From NCBI GenBank assembly GCA_051891195.1, contig JBJFEZ010000058.1, positions 1 to 26,960 on the forward strand: 26,960 nucleotides of DNA. Reading direction: 5' to 3'. The notes under the pieces were generated by a model. The model searched no databases. It was not told the DNA's origin and was given only the letters and a program-made list of their open reading frames with translations. This DNA is from CAG-273 sp051891195 (GTDB taxonomy: Bacteria > Bacillota > Clostridia > TANB77 > CAG-508). Below are positions 18,119 to 26,693 of this stretch, in pieces. Numbering within the stretch: the first letter of the stretch is position 1; the number at the start of each line of letters is the position of its first letter. The position numbers were made by a program, and so were the translations under genes.

Positions 18119-18345
18119 TAAGTTTCCTCCTCTCCTTGTTTAGTCTGTGTGTAATTAAAATATTCAATGGTATTATGATTTTTTATACATTCTCGTAAAA
18201 TAATAATATTTTGAATATCTTTATCTTCTGTTATAGTTTTTAAATCTTCTATTTTCAAATTAAGTATATCTTTTTCGCTTGATTTTCCAGCTTTTATTAA
18301 TTTATTAAAAGTTTCTATTCTTGGATTTTCTTTTTTTCTTGGCAT
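18118..18345 (-). CDS. Small hypothetical protein, 75 aa
   Basis: An unrecognised small protein with a basic N-terminus (MPRKKENPRIETFNKLIKAG) and two predicted helices (DILNLKIEDLKTITEDK, IQNIIILRECIKNH). ATG 18345 is chosen because AGGAGG lies 6 nt upstream; a further in-frame upstream start would overlap the preceding terminator. Its TAA shares one base with the ATG of the methylase/helicase, and its last codons supply that gene's GAGGAGG, so the two are translationally coupled. The size and basic start would suit a DNA-binding regulator, but nothing specific is visible. Confidence 0.7.
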   Translation of the reverse strand: MPRKKENPRIETFNKLIKAGKSSEKDILNLKIEDLKTITEDKDIQNIIILRECIKNHNTIEYFNYTQTKQGEEET

Positions 18346-18369
18346 CTCACACCTCCTGTTTTCAAGCAT

Positions 18370-18400
18370 AAAAAAATAAGCTAGATGTTAATCTAACTTA
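18370..18400 (-). terminator. Rho-independent terminator after the 95-aa gene
   Basis: Arms 18377-18386 and 18391-18400 (TAAGCTAGAT against ATCTAACTTA, one G-U pair) with a 4-nt loop, followed on the minus strand by seven U (18376-18370). Confidence 0.75.
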
Positions 18401-18424
18401 CTTAAAATTTATAATTATTCTTTA

Positions 18425-18712
18425 TTATAGAGTATCGTGAATTTTAATTAGCTTTAAAAGTAAATAATCTACAGATTCTGTATCTTTATTATCATTAAGC
18501 ATTGTAGTTCTGCTTTCATTTAGACTATTAATCATAAGTCCTAAATCGTATTTATCTACTTTAATTCTGTCCTTTAATTTAACTATTATTTCATTAACTG
18601 GATCTGCATATTTATTTTGTTTTAGTAAATTATTTCTAAAATCCATTAAAGAATAACGCATAGTTCTTAATTCCTCACTATTCAACTCTATTTTTTTCTT
18701 CTTTTTAAACAT
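18425..18712 (-). CDS. Small ICE protein made of two copies of a 42-aa motif
   Basis: A 95-aa soluble protein of unknown function. After a lysine-rich start it has two tandem related units: residues about 7-48 (IELNSEELRTMRYSLMDFRN and on) and about 50-91 (IKVDKYDLGLMINSLNESRT and on). The second unit also matches the 70-aa protein before VirD4 (3710-3922), sharing DKYD, LM and the following L-x-E-x-R. ATG 18712 has GAGGAGA 7 nt upstream. It is a single-gene transcript with an extended -10 promoter and its own terminator. A helical protein-protein interaction unit is the most that can be inferred. Confidence 0.75.
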   Translation of the reverse strand: MFKKKKKIELNSEELRTMRYSLMDFRNNLLKQNKYADPVNEIIVKLKDRIKVDKYDLGLMINSLNESRTTMLNDNKDTESVDYLLLKLIKIHDTL

Positions 18713-18743
18713 AATAATCTCTCCTCAATTACTATTTGAGAAG

Positions 18744-18772
18744 ATTATACCACATTATTTAATTTTTGTCTT
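18744..18772 (-). promoter_or_regulatory. Promoter of the 95-aa gene (extended -10)
   Basis: Minus strand: -35 AAGACA (18772-18767), 17-nt spacer, TG-G-TATAAT with the -10 box at 18749-18744. The start codon is about 31 nt downstream. Confidence 0.7.
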
Positions 18773-18776
18773 ATGT

Positions 18777-18824
18777 GTAAAAAGAAAAGGAGAGATTGGT
18801 TTTATAATTTAATACTAATCTCCC
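18777..18824 (-). terminator. Rho-independent terminator after the adhesin gene
   Basis: Stem from 18789-18800 with 18814-18824 (GAGATTGGT against ACTAATCTC plus flanking GG/CC), 13-nt AT-rich loop, then TTTTCTTTTT on the minus strand. Confidence 0.75.
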
Positions 18825-18832
18825 TTAAATAA

Positions 18833-21800
18833 CTAATTTTGTTTATTCTTATTGTGGTTACGAATAATTATATAAGCAATTCCTAATAAAGATAATATGA
18901 CTGCTCCAGCAAATAATTTTATTTTGCTTTCATCTCCTGTTTTAGGAACTTCTATTTTCTTATTTTCAAAAGTAAATTCTATTGTGCTATCTTTTTCTTC
19001 TACTTGTTCATCATCTACAAATATTCCTTTGTCATTTATTTCAACCTTTACAACTCTGTCAGATAGTTCATAGTCTGTTGGAGCTTTTATTTCTTTAATA
19101 TAGTATGTTCCATATCTCAATTCTTCAAATAAAGCTGTTCCATCTTCTTTATTAGATTTTACCTCTTTAATTAGTTTTGTACATTCTGGATCTTCGTAAA
19201 TTGCAAAAGTAAATTTATCTTTGATGACTTCCTTTGTTTCTGAATCTACTTTTATAACCTTTACATTTTTAAGTATTGGCATATCTTTCATTTCGATTTT
19301 TTGGGTGGTTTTATCTGTCGTAACAACGAATTTTATTTCTTCTGTTATTTCATAGCCATAAGGTGCTGTTGTTTCTCTTAAAATATATGTTTTACCTTCC
19401 TCTAAACCTTTTACTTGGTGTGCCTCTGTTGTAGATGTCCATTGGTCTATTATATTTCCAGCTTCATCAGTTACTTCTAGCTCTGCACCCTCTAATTCAT
19501 TTCCATTTGTTATATCTGTTTTAGTAATTTCTACTAACTTATCTATCATAACAATTTTTTGAGTTTCTTTACTATCGCTTGTTACTTTAAACTCTATGTC
19601 AGATGCTTTAACATAGTTTCCTACTGCTAATTCTTCATGTAATTTGTATGTCTTATTTTCTTCTAGTCCTGTAACTTTATGAGCTTTTTCCTCTGAAATC
19701 CACTCATCTATCACATTATTATCTAAATCTAATACTTGTAGTTTTGCTCCTGGTATCTCTTTTCCAGAAATATCTTCTTTTGTAATTTCTACTACTTTAT
19801 TGATTAGTTCTATGTGTTGGTCTTTTTTCTCATCTGTTACTTTAAATGTAACATTTGTAGCTTTTACAAAGCCATTAGGAGCTGTTTCTTCATGTAAAGT
19901 ATAAGTTTCATTTTCAACTAGATTTTTAATCTTATGTTCTTCTTTTGTAGAGATCCACTCATCTACGATATTTCCATCTTTATCTATAATTTGAATTTTA
20001 GCACCCTCTACTTCTTTTCCTCCAATATCTGTTTTAGACATTGAAACTATTTTATCTTTCATATTTACTTTTTGAATTTTATTTGTATCATCTATTGTAA
20101 ATTTAACACTTGTCGCTATTACATAACCCTCTGGAGCTATTTCTTCTTTTAGTGTGTATTCTCTTCCTATTGTTAGTCCCTCAATTTTATGAGTTTTGTC
20201 AGTAGATGTCCATGTATCTATAACATTATTTTCGCTATCTAATACAGAAAGTTTTGCTCCTGGTAATTCTTTATCTCCAGTAACATCTGTTTTAGAGAAT
20301 TCTACCATTGTTGTATCATTTGATATATCTAATTTTTCAGTATAAACTTTTGTTGTTAAATCTTTTTGCTCGAATTTAACTTCATATTTTGTTGTATTTA
20401 ATACAAGCCCATCTAAAGTTTTTGTTTCTTCAATTTCATATATTCCCATTGGAAGATCTGCAATTGTTAATTTCCCATCTTTAGAAAGATTATATTCTTT
20501 AATCTCTTGTCCTTTTTTGTAAATTATACTACCATCTGCCATATCTAAAATATTATCTTTTGCTAATAGTTTGAATTTAATACCAGATAAGTCTGATGTA
20601 TCAATAAGTGAAGTATCTGCATCTTCCCTTAATGCAATATTCTTATCTAAATTTATCGTTCCTGTTGGCTGTTCATTTTTAACAACTACCTCTTTGATAT
20701 AATCTCCATCTTGGTCTATATCATAATCTTTTACATTTTTAATTTCAAACTTAACAGCCTCATCTAATTGTAAAAAGCCATCTGGAACTTTTATTTCTGT
20801 TATTTCATAGCTACCTACTGGTAATTTTAAAGGTATAGTAATCTCTGCTTTATTATCATTTTTACTATTATATGAGTTATCTGGAACTACGATATTATCT
20901 GCATTAGTAGTAAAAGATGTATATGTTGTATTTCCCACTTTTTGAGAAATTGTTTCTCCTTTTTTGAATAATATTTTTTTAGTAGCTCTGTCATATATAT
21001 CTTTTGTAGCCTTAATTTCAAATGTTGTAGAATTTAATGTTACAGATTTTCCAGTTTTAAGATCTTTTTTAATTAGTTTTATATATGTTTCTAATTGCTC
21101 ATTATTTACTACTAAATGTTTTGTTTTCTTTGCTATTTCCTTAATCTCTGATTCATCATTAGCAATAGAAAATGTAAAATCAGCTGCTGTTTCATAATCT
21201 GTTGGTGTTCTGGTTTCTTTAACTATATATTTTCCATAAGGTAGATTATTCTGTGTGTAAGCATTACCATCACTATCTGTCTTTATTATCTCATAAGTTG
21301 GTGCAATTACTTGAGCTTCTGCAACTCTTTTGCTATCAGCATTTACTTTGTTACCATCTTCATCTATTCCATTCCAAACCTCTGCATAAGTGTAGCCTTG
21401 TGCATAAGCTCTTTCTACTGCTGAATTTAATTTTATAGTAAATTCTGCACCCTCTAATCCTGGTGTTTCTCCAGAATTTTCTTTTATACCAGATTTGAAA
21501 ATATGAACTCCCATTTTCTTAACATTTTCTAAACTTGTTGTAGTATTAGAAATAACCTTTGTATATTGGTCTTTATATACTAAATTAACTTCATATTCTT
21601 TTGTATCTATCATATAACCCAAAGGTGCTGTTTCTTCTTTAACTATATATTTTCCTAATGGTAAATTTGTAACATCTTCTGTTGTACCTTTTTCATCCAT
21701 TGTTCTAGTTGCTACTAAATCTCCAGCTGAATAGAATTTTTTAGTTTTTGCTTTATTATAAATATCTTCTTTTGCATAAACCTTATATACTGCACCTGTA

Positions 21801-23338
21801 AATATTGCATCTCCCTGTGTTACAGAACCAGTTTCAGAATCCTTTTTTATAATTGTTATTGTTCCTGTTGGTTCTTCATCTATAACATTATTTACATCTA
21901 AATAAATTACTTTTGTTGTTCCATCTTTATATTTAAGGTTTGCATCAAATTCTTCTGCATTTAATAGATAACCTTCTGGGGCATTAGTTTCTTTTACATA
22001 GTAATGTCCTAAATGCAAATTAGTAAAAGTGACCATTCCTTGTTCATTAGTTGTAGCTTTTGCAACTAAATCGCCTTTTTTATACCATGTAATTGTTCCA
22101 GCTACATTTTTTATATCTTCTTTAGCATAAAGAGAAATTTCTGCCCCTTTTAGTTTGTTATTATAAGCATCTGTTTTATATACTTTAATTTCTCCTGTTG
22201 GTTCTTCATTTACTATTGCTTGAGTTGCTGTCTGATTTACTTTAACTTCAACATCATAAGATTTTGTATCTAATAAATACCCATAAGGAACAGATTTTTC
22301 TACGATTGTATATGTTCCTTTTTTTAGTTTTTCAATAGTTATTTTTCCATTAGTAACAGTAACATCTTTGTTATAATCATTTGGTCCTCTTACATTGAAA
22401 ACTGCTCCATTTACTAAATCTCCATTTGTATTTAACTTTTGTAATTCTACTTTACCAAATAATTCAATTTTCATACTGAAACTTAAAGTTATTGGATCAT
22501 TATATGCCATTGAATATAATTGATTTTGAACACCTGATGCAAATTCAAAATAAACCATTGAATCTTCATCTTGAGTACCATCTTTAATCATTCCCCATGA
22601 CTTAAATTCTGCATCAGTAATTGTATAATTTTCTAAATTAGTGTTTTCATCTACATATATGGTCATAGAGTTACTTCCACTTGAATGTTGTACTCTTATT
22701 CCATTAGTTGTTTTATCTAAAGCTGGATAACTAGATAATACACCATTAGAATCATCTAATGTTTTGCTTTCTCCAGCTTGAATAGTTATTGTTGTTCCAT
22801 CAAAACTTGGTCTTTTCTCCATTTGAGCTATTTGATTTTCTATATTGCTTTTAAAACTCACATATTCTGCTTGAATACCGCTGTCAATAAAAGTTGCTGA
22901 ACTTTGTCCTAGAGTTTCCCATATAAATTGCTGTGTTAGAACATATTGCTTTTTATTAGCATCTGATGTTCCGCCATTTATTACATAGTCCCCATGTTGT
23001 TTATACCATCCCAAATAAGCTATTTTACATGCTTTTCTGATTTTAGAATCAACAGGGGTGTAATAACTACCTTTGTATATTGTACCTGTATCGAAATCTA
23101 CACCATGTTCTGCACAAAAAACTGTTCTTTGTTCTCCTGTAGAATAGTTTATCAATCTTCTTAATAAAACTCCATATTGAGTATTTGCATTGTCTGTTGT
23201 TTTGATGTATGACGCAAATTGTCCACCAAACCAGCTACCTGTTCCTGATGCTGCAAAAATTGGCTGACTTGCACTTAACATTGTTATTATTAATAAAATA
23301 AATGCTATGATTTTTTTATATTTTGATGTTTTTATCAT
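18833..23338 (-). CDS. SpaA-like Cna-B repeat adhesin with thioester domain and sortase signal
   Basis: A 1,501-aa surface protein, probably for attachment to recipient cells or host surfaces. It has a Sec signal peptide (residues 1-30). A TQXA-type thioester domain follows: C75 in TVFCAEHG and Q136 in VLTQQFIWE are the likely Cys-Gln bond partners. From about residue 280 I count 11 Cna-B-like domains, each opening with a K-x-D strand and closing with ExxAPxGY-like E-loops, as needed for Lys-Asn isopeptide bonds. Domains 7-10 are short (about 88 aa) and alike, pointing to tandem duplication. The C-terminus has the sortase motif VPKTG, a membrane helix and a lysine-rich tail. No sortase lies in this window, so a host or distant element enzyme must anchor it. 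Confidence 0.92.
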   Translation of the reverse strand: MIKTSKYKKIIAFILLIITMLSASQPIFAASGTGSWFGGQFASYIKTTDNANTQYGVLLRRLINYSTGEQRTVFCAEHGVDFDTGTIYKGSYYTPVDSKIRKACKIAYLGWYKQHGDYVINGGTSDANKKQYVLTQQFIWETLGQSSATFIDSGIQAEYVSFKSNIENQIAQMEKRPSFDGTTITIQAGESKTLDDSNGVLSSYPALDKTTNGIRVQHSSGSNSMTIYVDENTNLENYTITDAEFKSWGMIKDGTQDEDSMVYFEFASGVQNQLYSMAYNDPITLSFSMKIELFGKVELQKLNTNGDLVNGAVFNVRGPNDYNKDVTVTNGKITIEKLKKGTYTIVEKSVPYGYLLDTKSYDVEVKVNQTATQAIVNEEPTGEIKVYKTDAYNNKLKGAEISLYAKEDIKNVAGTITWYKKGDLVAKATTNEQGMVTFTNLHLGHYYVKETNAPEGYLLNAEEFDANLKYKDGTTKVIYLDVNNVIDEEPTGTITIIKKDSETGSVTQGDAIFTGAVYKVYAKEDIYNKAKTKKFYSAGDLVATRTMDEKGTTEDVTNLPLGKYIVKEETAPLGYMIDTKEYEVNLVYKDQYTKVISNTTTSLENVKKMGVHIFKSGIKENSGETPGLEGAEFTIKLNSAVERAYAQGYTYAEVWNGIDEDGNKVNADSKRVAEAQVIAPTYEIIKTDSDGNAYTQNNLPYGKYIVKETRTPTDYETAADFTFSIANDESEIKEIAKKTKHLVVNNEQLETYIKLIKKDLKTGKSVTLNSTTFEIKATKDIYDRATKKILFKKGETISQKVGNTTYTSFTTNADNIVVPDNSYNSKNDNKAEITIPLKLPVGSYEITEIKVPDGFLQLDEAVKFEIKNVKDYDIDQDGDYIKEVVVKNEQPTGTINLDKNIALREDADTSLIDTSDLSGIKFKLLAKDNILDMADGSIIYKKGQEIKEYNLSKDGKLTIADLPMGIYEIEETKTLDGLVLNTTKYEVKFEQKDLTTKVYTEKLDISNDTTMVEFSKTDVTGDKELPGAKLSVLDSENNVIDTWTSTDKTHKIEGLTIGREYTLKEEIAPEGYVIATSVKFTIDDTNKIQKVNMKDKIVSMSKTDIGGKEVEGAKIQIIDKDGNIVDEWISTKEEHKIKNLVENETYTLHEETAPNGFVKATNVTFKVTDEKKDQHIELINKVVEITKEDISGKEIPGAKLQVLDLDNNVIDEWISEEKAHKVTGLEENKTYKLHEELAVGNYVKASDIEFKVTSDSKETQKIVMIDKLVEITKTDITNGNELEGAELEVTDEAGNIIDQWTSTTEAHQVKGLEEGKTYILRETTAPYGYEITEEIKFVVTTDKTTQKIEMKDMPILKNVKVIKVDSETKEVIKDKFTFAIYEDPECTKLIKEVKSNKEDGTALFEELRYGTYYIKEIKAPTDYELSDRVVKVEINDKGIFVDDEQVEEKDSTIEFTFENKKIEVPKTGDESKIKLFAGAVILSLLGIAYIIIRNHNKNKQN

Positions 23339-23368
23339 CTTTAAATTCCTCCTTTTTTGGTTTTAGGC

Positions 23369-23398
23369 AAAAAAAGAACAAGTATTGCTACTTGCTCT
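23369..23398 (-). terminator. Rho-independent terminator between the Cys-tail protein and the adhesin gene
   Basis: Arms 23375-23384 and 23389-23398 (AGAACAAGTA against TACTTGCTCT), 4-nt loop, followed on the minus strand by seven U. The adhesin start codon is 30 nt further on, so transcription of the adhesin would depend on read-through or on a promoter I do not see. Confidence 0.75.
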
Positions 23399-23414
23399 AT
23401 GAAATATTATTTAA

Positions 23415-24089
23415 TTATCTATAATAGAAATTCAATGTCCATTTACCGCAATATGGACAACTCCATGTTTCGTAACCATAAGGGCATTTTTCGTTATATT
23501 CCTCTGCTGTTATCGCTCCACTATGCACTTGGTTACTGTAACCATTTATTAAATTATCATAATAAGAAATTGCTTCACTGTAACTATTAAACCATTTGTT
23601 AGAATTACCAACTCCTACTCCATGTTTACCATCACTACATTTTGGTGCTACTGGCTCTTGTACTTTGGTTTCTGTCTTTGTTTCTTGTTTAGGCTGTTCT
23701 TGTACTTGTATTTGTGTACTTGTTTGCTTGGTTGTTGTTTGAATTGTCTGCTGTTGCTGTGTTTGTTTTGAACTTTCTATTTTTTTCTCTTGAGTATTTG
23801 TTATTTTCTTTGGTTCTTCTTGTATAACTTGTGTTGTTTCCGCTTCTGGTGCTGTTTCTGTATCACTTTCTAAAACAATAATTTCTTGTGCAATATCTGT
23901 TTCTTCTGTGATATTTTCACTTGCACTTTGAATCTCATTTGTATCATCTATTTCGTTTATAAACTCATCATTACTTGCTATATTACTTTCACTTGAATTT
24001 GCTTGTGTATTTTTTATTATCAAAGCAGTCATAACTAATGCAATTATTAGAGCTACCATTATTAAACTTAGTAACTTTTTATTTTTCAT
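23415..24089 (-). CDS. Membrane-anchored protein with Cys-rich C-terminal domain
   Basis: A 224-aa protein with an N-terminal signal anchor (LLSLIMVALIIALVMTALII). A long Glu/Thr/Gln-rich, probably extended linker covers about residues 30-150. The last 75 residues form a compact domain starting PKCSDGKHGVGVGNSNKWF and ending WSCPYCGKWTLNFYYR. The C, CP and CPYC cysteines could bind zinc or form disulphides outside the cell. Similar proteins are common next to SpaA-like adhesins in Firmicute ICEs, so a surface or mating-contact role is plausible. GGAG lies 10 nt before the ATG. I do not know a characterised homologue. Confidence 0.75.
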   Translation of the reverse strand: MKNKKLLSLIMVALIIALVMTALIIKNTQANSSESNIASNDEFINEIDDTNEIQSASENITEETDIAQEIIVLESDTETAPEAETTQVIQEEPKKITNTQEKKIESSKQTQQQQTIQTTTKQTSTQIQVQEQPKQETKTETKVQEPVAPKCSDGKHGVGVGNSNKWFNSYSEAISYYDNLINGYSNQVHSGAITAEEYNEKCPYGYETWSCPYCGKWTLNFYYR

Positions 24090-24113
24090 AACTTATCATC
24101 TCCTTTTGCCTTA

Positions 24114-24141
24114 ATTATACTGCTTTTAGAAAAAGTCGCAA
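24114..24141 (-). promoter_or_regulatory. Probable promoter of the Cys-tail protein gene
   Basis: Minus strand: -35 TTGCGA (24141-24136), 16-nt spacer, -10 TATAAT (24119-24114), 25 nt before the start codon. Confidence 0.5.
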
Positions 24142-24248
24142 ATGTATAAAATATTTAATTATAAATTTATAAAATATAATAATATTTCTCTTTTAGTTTG
24201 TAATATAGTATGTATTTGAAAGGGTTTGTAAGGGAAAACTTTGTAATG

Positions 24249-24295
24249 TGTTCACACAAACAAATAATCATAACTATTATTATTTTGTTCACACA
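24249..24295. repeat. Direct repeats TGTTCACACA downstream of parAB
   Basis: TGTTCACACA occurs at 24249-24258 and 24286-24295, 37 bp apart, in the gap between parB and the next gene. The first copy is part of the near-palindrome TGTG-tt-CACA. A 10-base variant, TTGTTCACAC, also occurs on the minus strand at 6668-6659, at the edge of the candidate oriT. They could be sites for ParB or a regulator; this is inference. Confidence 0.4.
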
Positions 24296-25237
24296 CTATC
24301 TAACATTTCGTTCTTGTCGTAATTTTTCTCTTTTGTTGTGTTCTTCCACACATTGAATAATAAAATCTTCTACTTTACCAGACTCTTTAATTTTAGTTGG
24401 TATGTACTTTTCTATTCTTTCATTGTGTATCTTTATAAACTCTTTTTGATTAGGTTTTTCTTTATCTAATAAGTTTTCTATTTTTTCTTCAGATATAGTT
24501 CCCTCTTGTTGCATTTTCTTTAATGTAATAGCTTGACTTAAACTTGGAGAAACTTCATCATATTGTAATTTATTTAAAATTACATATTGATAATCTTCTT
24601 CTAAATAAGATAATTCAACAGCTGGTCTAAATGCTATTCGCTTATTATCTACTTCTTCTAATAATTCTGGTATTAAATAAGTAAGTCGAATATATCTAAA
24701 TATTTGTGCTCTGCTCTCATTATTTTCGTTTGCTATTATTTGTGCAGAATCCAACTTTGTATCCAATGGCGACAAAGTTGTTCCATCTAGTTTTTTTCCT
24801 TGATGATTTAATGCTTCTAATTTTAATTTGAAAGCAAAAGCTCGTTCACTTGGTAAAATTTCCTCTCTTTGAATGTTACTATCTACCATAAGAATTGTAG
24901 CTTCATCATCTGTTAAATCTTTGATGGTGCATCTTATAACTTTTTCTCCTGCAATAATACTAGCTATTTTTCTTCTATGCCCAGCAACAAGTTCGTATCT
25001 TCCATTTTCTTTAGGTCGAATAATAATAGGTTCTAAAACACCATATTGCTTAATGCTTTCTGCCATTTCTTGCATTTTCTCATCTCTATTTACATGATAA
25101 GGATTATTAGGATTATCATCAATAAGTTCAATAGGGACTATTTCTACTTTTTCTGCATTTTCATAATCTCTTTGTGCTTGATTAGTAAATAAATCATCTA
25201 ACTTTGGAAGTTTCATTTTTTGATTTTGTTCTTTCAT
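24296..25237 (-). CDS. parB: ParB/Spo0J-family partition protein
   Basis: A 313-aa CTP-dependent DNA-clamp type partition protein. The N-terminal ParB/sulfiredoxin-like domain spans about residues 30-125, with the hallmark GRYELVAGHRRKIASIIAGE and LMVDSNIQREEILPSERAFA. A helix-turn-helix region follows (about 125-220; IRLTYLIPELLEEVDNKRIA) and then a charged C-terminal tail. The start at 25237 has AGGAGG 9 nt upstream and overlaps the end of parA in another frame, so the two are co-translated. With ParA it would stabilise the excised circular form of the element. Candidate binding sites lie just downstream, but no classic TGTTTCACGTGAAACA parS is present. Confidence 0.93.
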   Translation of the reverse strand: MKEQNQKMKLPKLDDLFTNQAQRDYENAEKVEIVPIELIDDNPNNPYHVNRDEKMQEMAESIKQYGVLEPIIIRPKENGRYELVAGHRRKIASIIAGEKVIRCTIKDLTDDEATILMVDSNIQREEILPSERAFAFKLKLEALNHQGKKLDGTTLSPLDTKLDSAQIIANENNESRAQIFRYIRLTYLIPELLEEVDNKRIAFRPAVELSYLEEDYQYVILNKLQYDEVSPSLSQAITLKKMQQEGTISEEKIENLLDKEKPNQKEFIKIHNERIEKYIPTKIKESGKVEDFIIQCVEEHNKREKLRQERNVR

Positions 25238-26012
25238 TGTCTAAAACCTCCTTTGCTAAATTTTTATATGCTTCTTCAACTGGACTATTTTTGTCAAATT
25301 CAAATATACTTTTACCTGTCGATGTAGATTTTGCTGTATTTATAGCTTTAGGAATTTCAGTATTATAAATCTTTGCATATTGCCCATAATTCTCATCTAA
25401 TGTATTTCTTACATCTTTTGATAAGTTAGTTCTTTTATCTACAAGTGTAAGTAATACTCCTCCAATTTTTAGATTAGAGTTAATTTGTTTATGAACTCTA
25501 GTAACTGTTTTTAACAAATGTCCCATACCTTTAGCTGCTAAATATTCTCCTTGAACAGGAATTATTATTTTATCGCTACAAGCTAGAGCATTTATTGTTA
25601 TCATTCCTAAACTAGGCATACAATCAATTAAGATATAATCGTAGTTATCTCTTATATCTTTAATAGAGTTTTTAAGTGTAAACTCTCTGCTCATTGCATT
25701 TACTAAAGAAAACTCTATTGCTGATAAATCTAAATTAGATGGAATTAAATCTACTCCCTCTTTATGATGAAGTATTGCCTCTTGTACATTTATTTCATTA
25801 TCACAAATAGTATCTGACATTAGTGTTCCAATAGTATTTTGCAATTCATCTTGATTATAGTACCCCATACAAGTAGTTAAGTCGCCTTGAGGATCTGCAT
25901 CAATAAGTAATACTTTTTTACCTTGTTTAGCAAGAGCTACACCTAAAGAAAAAGTGGTAGTTGTTTTTCCAACTCCACCTTTTTGATTTGCTATTGCTAT
26001 AACTTTACTCAT
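25194..26012 (-). CDS. parA: ParA/Soj-family partition ATPase
   Basis: A 272-aa deviant Walker-type ATPase that positions DNA with ParB. Walker A is KGGVGKTTTT near residue 11, the switch is LLIDADPQGDLT, and Walker B is YDYILIDCMPSLGMITINAL. Full family length is present. I start at ATG 26012 because AGGAG lies 7 nt upstream, whereas ATG 26018 is too close. Its start overlaps the end of the 207-aa gene and its end (TGA) overlaps parB, making a tight three-gene operon. Confidence 0.94.
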   Translation of the reverse strand: MSKVIAIANQKGGVGKTTTTFSLGVALAKQGKKVLLIDADPQGDLTTCMGYYNQDELQNTIGTLMSDTICDNEINVQEAILHHKEGVDLIPSNLDLSAIEFSLVNAMSREFTLKNSIKDIRDNYDYILIDCMPSLGMITINALACSDKIIIPVQGEYLAAKGMGHLLKTVTRVHKQINSNLKIGGVLLTLVDKRTNLSKDVRNTLDENYGQYAKIYNTEIPKAINTAKSTSTGKSIFEFDKNSPVEEAYKNLAKEVLDNERTKSKNETSKVR

Positions 26013-26628
26013 TGGCATTCTCCTGTTCTTCTTTTCTTTTTCTTGATTGTTCTCTAAAACTTACAAATTGGTCATAGTATTCATGCTCTTTTATATCTTC
26101 GATATATTCTTCTGCATTTTCTATGAAATCCTCAATAGTATTATTTATTGCCATACACATTTCCTTATAGCTTGGGGCATCATAAAGTTCTTCAAAATAT
26201 AGTGTTAAGCTCTCTGCTATATCATTTTCCATATCTACCAAATAATATAAGTTTTCACACATTGCTGGTATATCTTGTTTAAATGCTTGTTTTATATCAT
26301 CTGTCGATAGCATTTGATATAAAAGAGTATTTAGACTATTCTCTGAAATTCTAGCAAAATGTAATGAATTTCTTAATCTATCTTGTGCATTTTTTATTCT
26401 TCTCATTTCATCTTCTGTTTTTTCTTCTTTTACAAGTAGATTACTTATTTCTGCCATATCAGGATCCATCCATGTTTCATATTTAATACAGTCTTTTACT
26501 GTATTTATTAACATTGCTTTTATTGTTTCGTGCAATGTCCTTTCATCTAATCCCTCTAAAGCCTTATCAATTAGTAAATCATCTTGTACTTCGTATTTGT
26601 TTTCAAAATCATAAATTGTTTTTTTCAT
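26005..26628 (-). CDS. Hypothetical protein, first gene of the parAB operon
   Basis: A 207-aa acidic, helical, soluble protein I do not recognise. It has no membrane segment, cysteine cluster or nucleotide-binding motif. The middle (KTEDEMRRIKNAQDRLRNSL) and C-terminus (ENAEEYIEDIKEHEYYDQF, then a basic end) look coiled-coil-like. ATG 26628 has AAGGAGG 9 nt upstream, and the stop overlaps the parA start. Its place ahead of parAB suggests a replication, partition or operon-control role (inference from position only). Confidence 0.75.
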   Translation of the reverse strand: MKKTIYDFENKYEVQDDLLIDKALEGLDERTLHETIKAMLINTVKDCIKYETWMDPDMAEISNLLVKEEKTEDEMRRIKNAQDRLRNSLHFARISENSLNTLLYQMLSTDDIKQAFKQDIPAMCENLYYLVDMENDIAESLTLYFEELYDAPSYKEMCMAINNTIEDFIENAEEYIEDIKEHEYYDQFVSFREQSRKRKEEQENANE

Positions 26629-26662
26629 TTAAAATTACCTCCTTAAATTTGAATTTGGAGGC

Positions 26663-26693
26663 AAAAAAATAAAGCTAATTTTTCAATTAACTT
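26663..26693 (-). terminator. Terminator-like hairpin in the leader of the parAB operon
   Basis: Arms 26672-26680 and 26685-26693 (AAGCTAATT against AATTAACTT, one G-U pair), followed on the minus strand by TA and seven U (26669-26663). It lies 35 nt before the first start codon, so it may end an upstream transcript or attenuate the operon. Confidence 0.6.

Noticed and set aside
24090..24295. Classic parS site
   Set aside because: No TGTTTCACGTGAAACA-like 16-mer is present; only shorter TGTTCACACA repeats.
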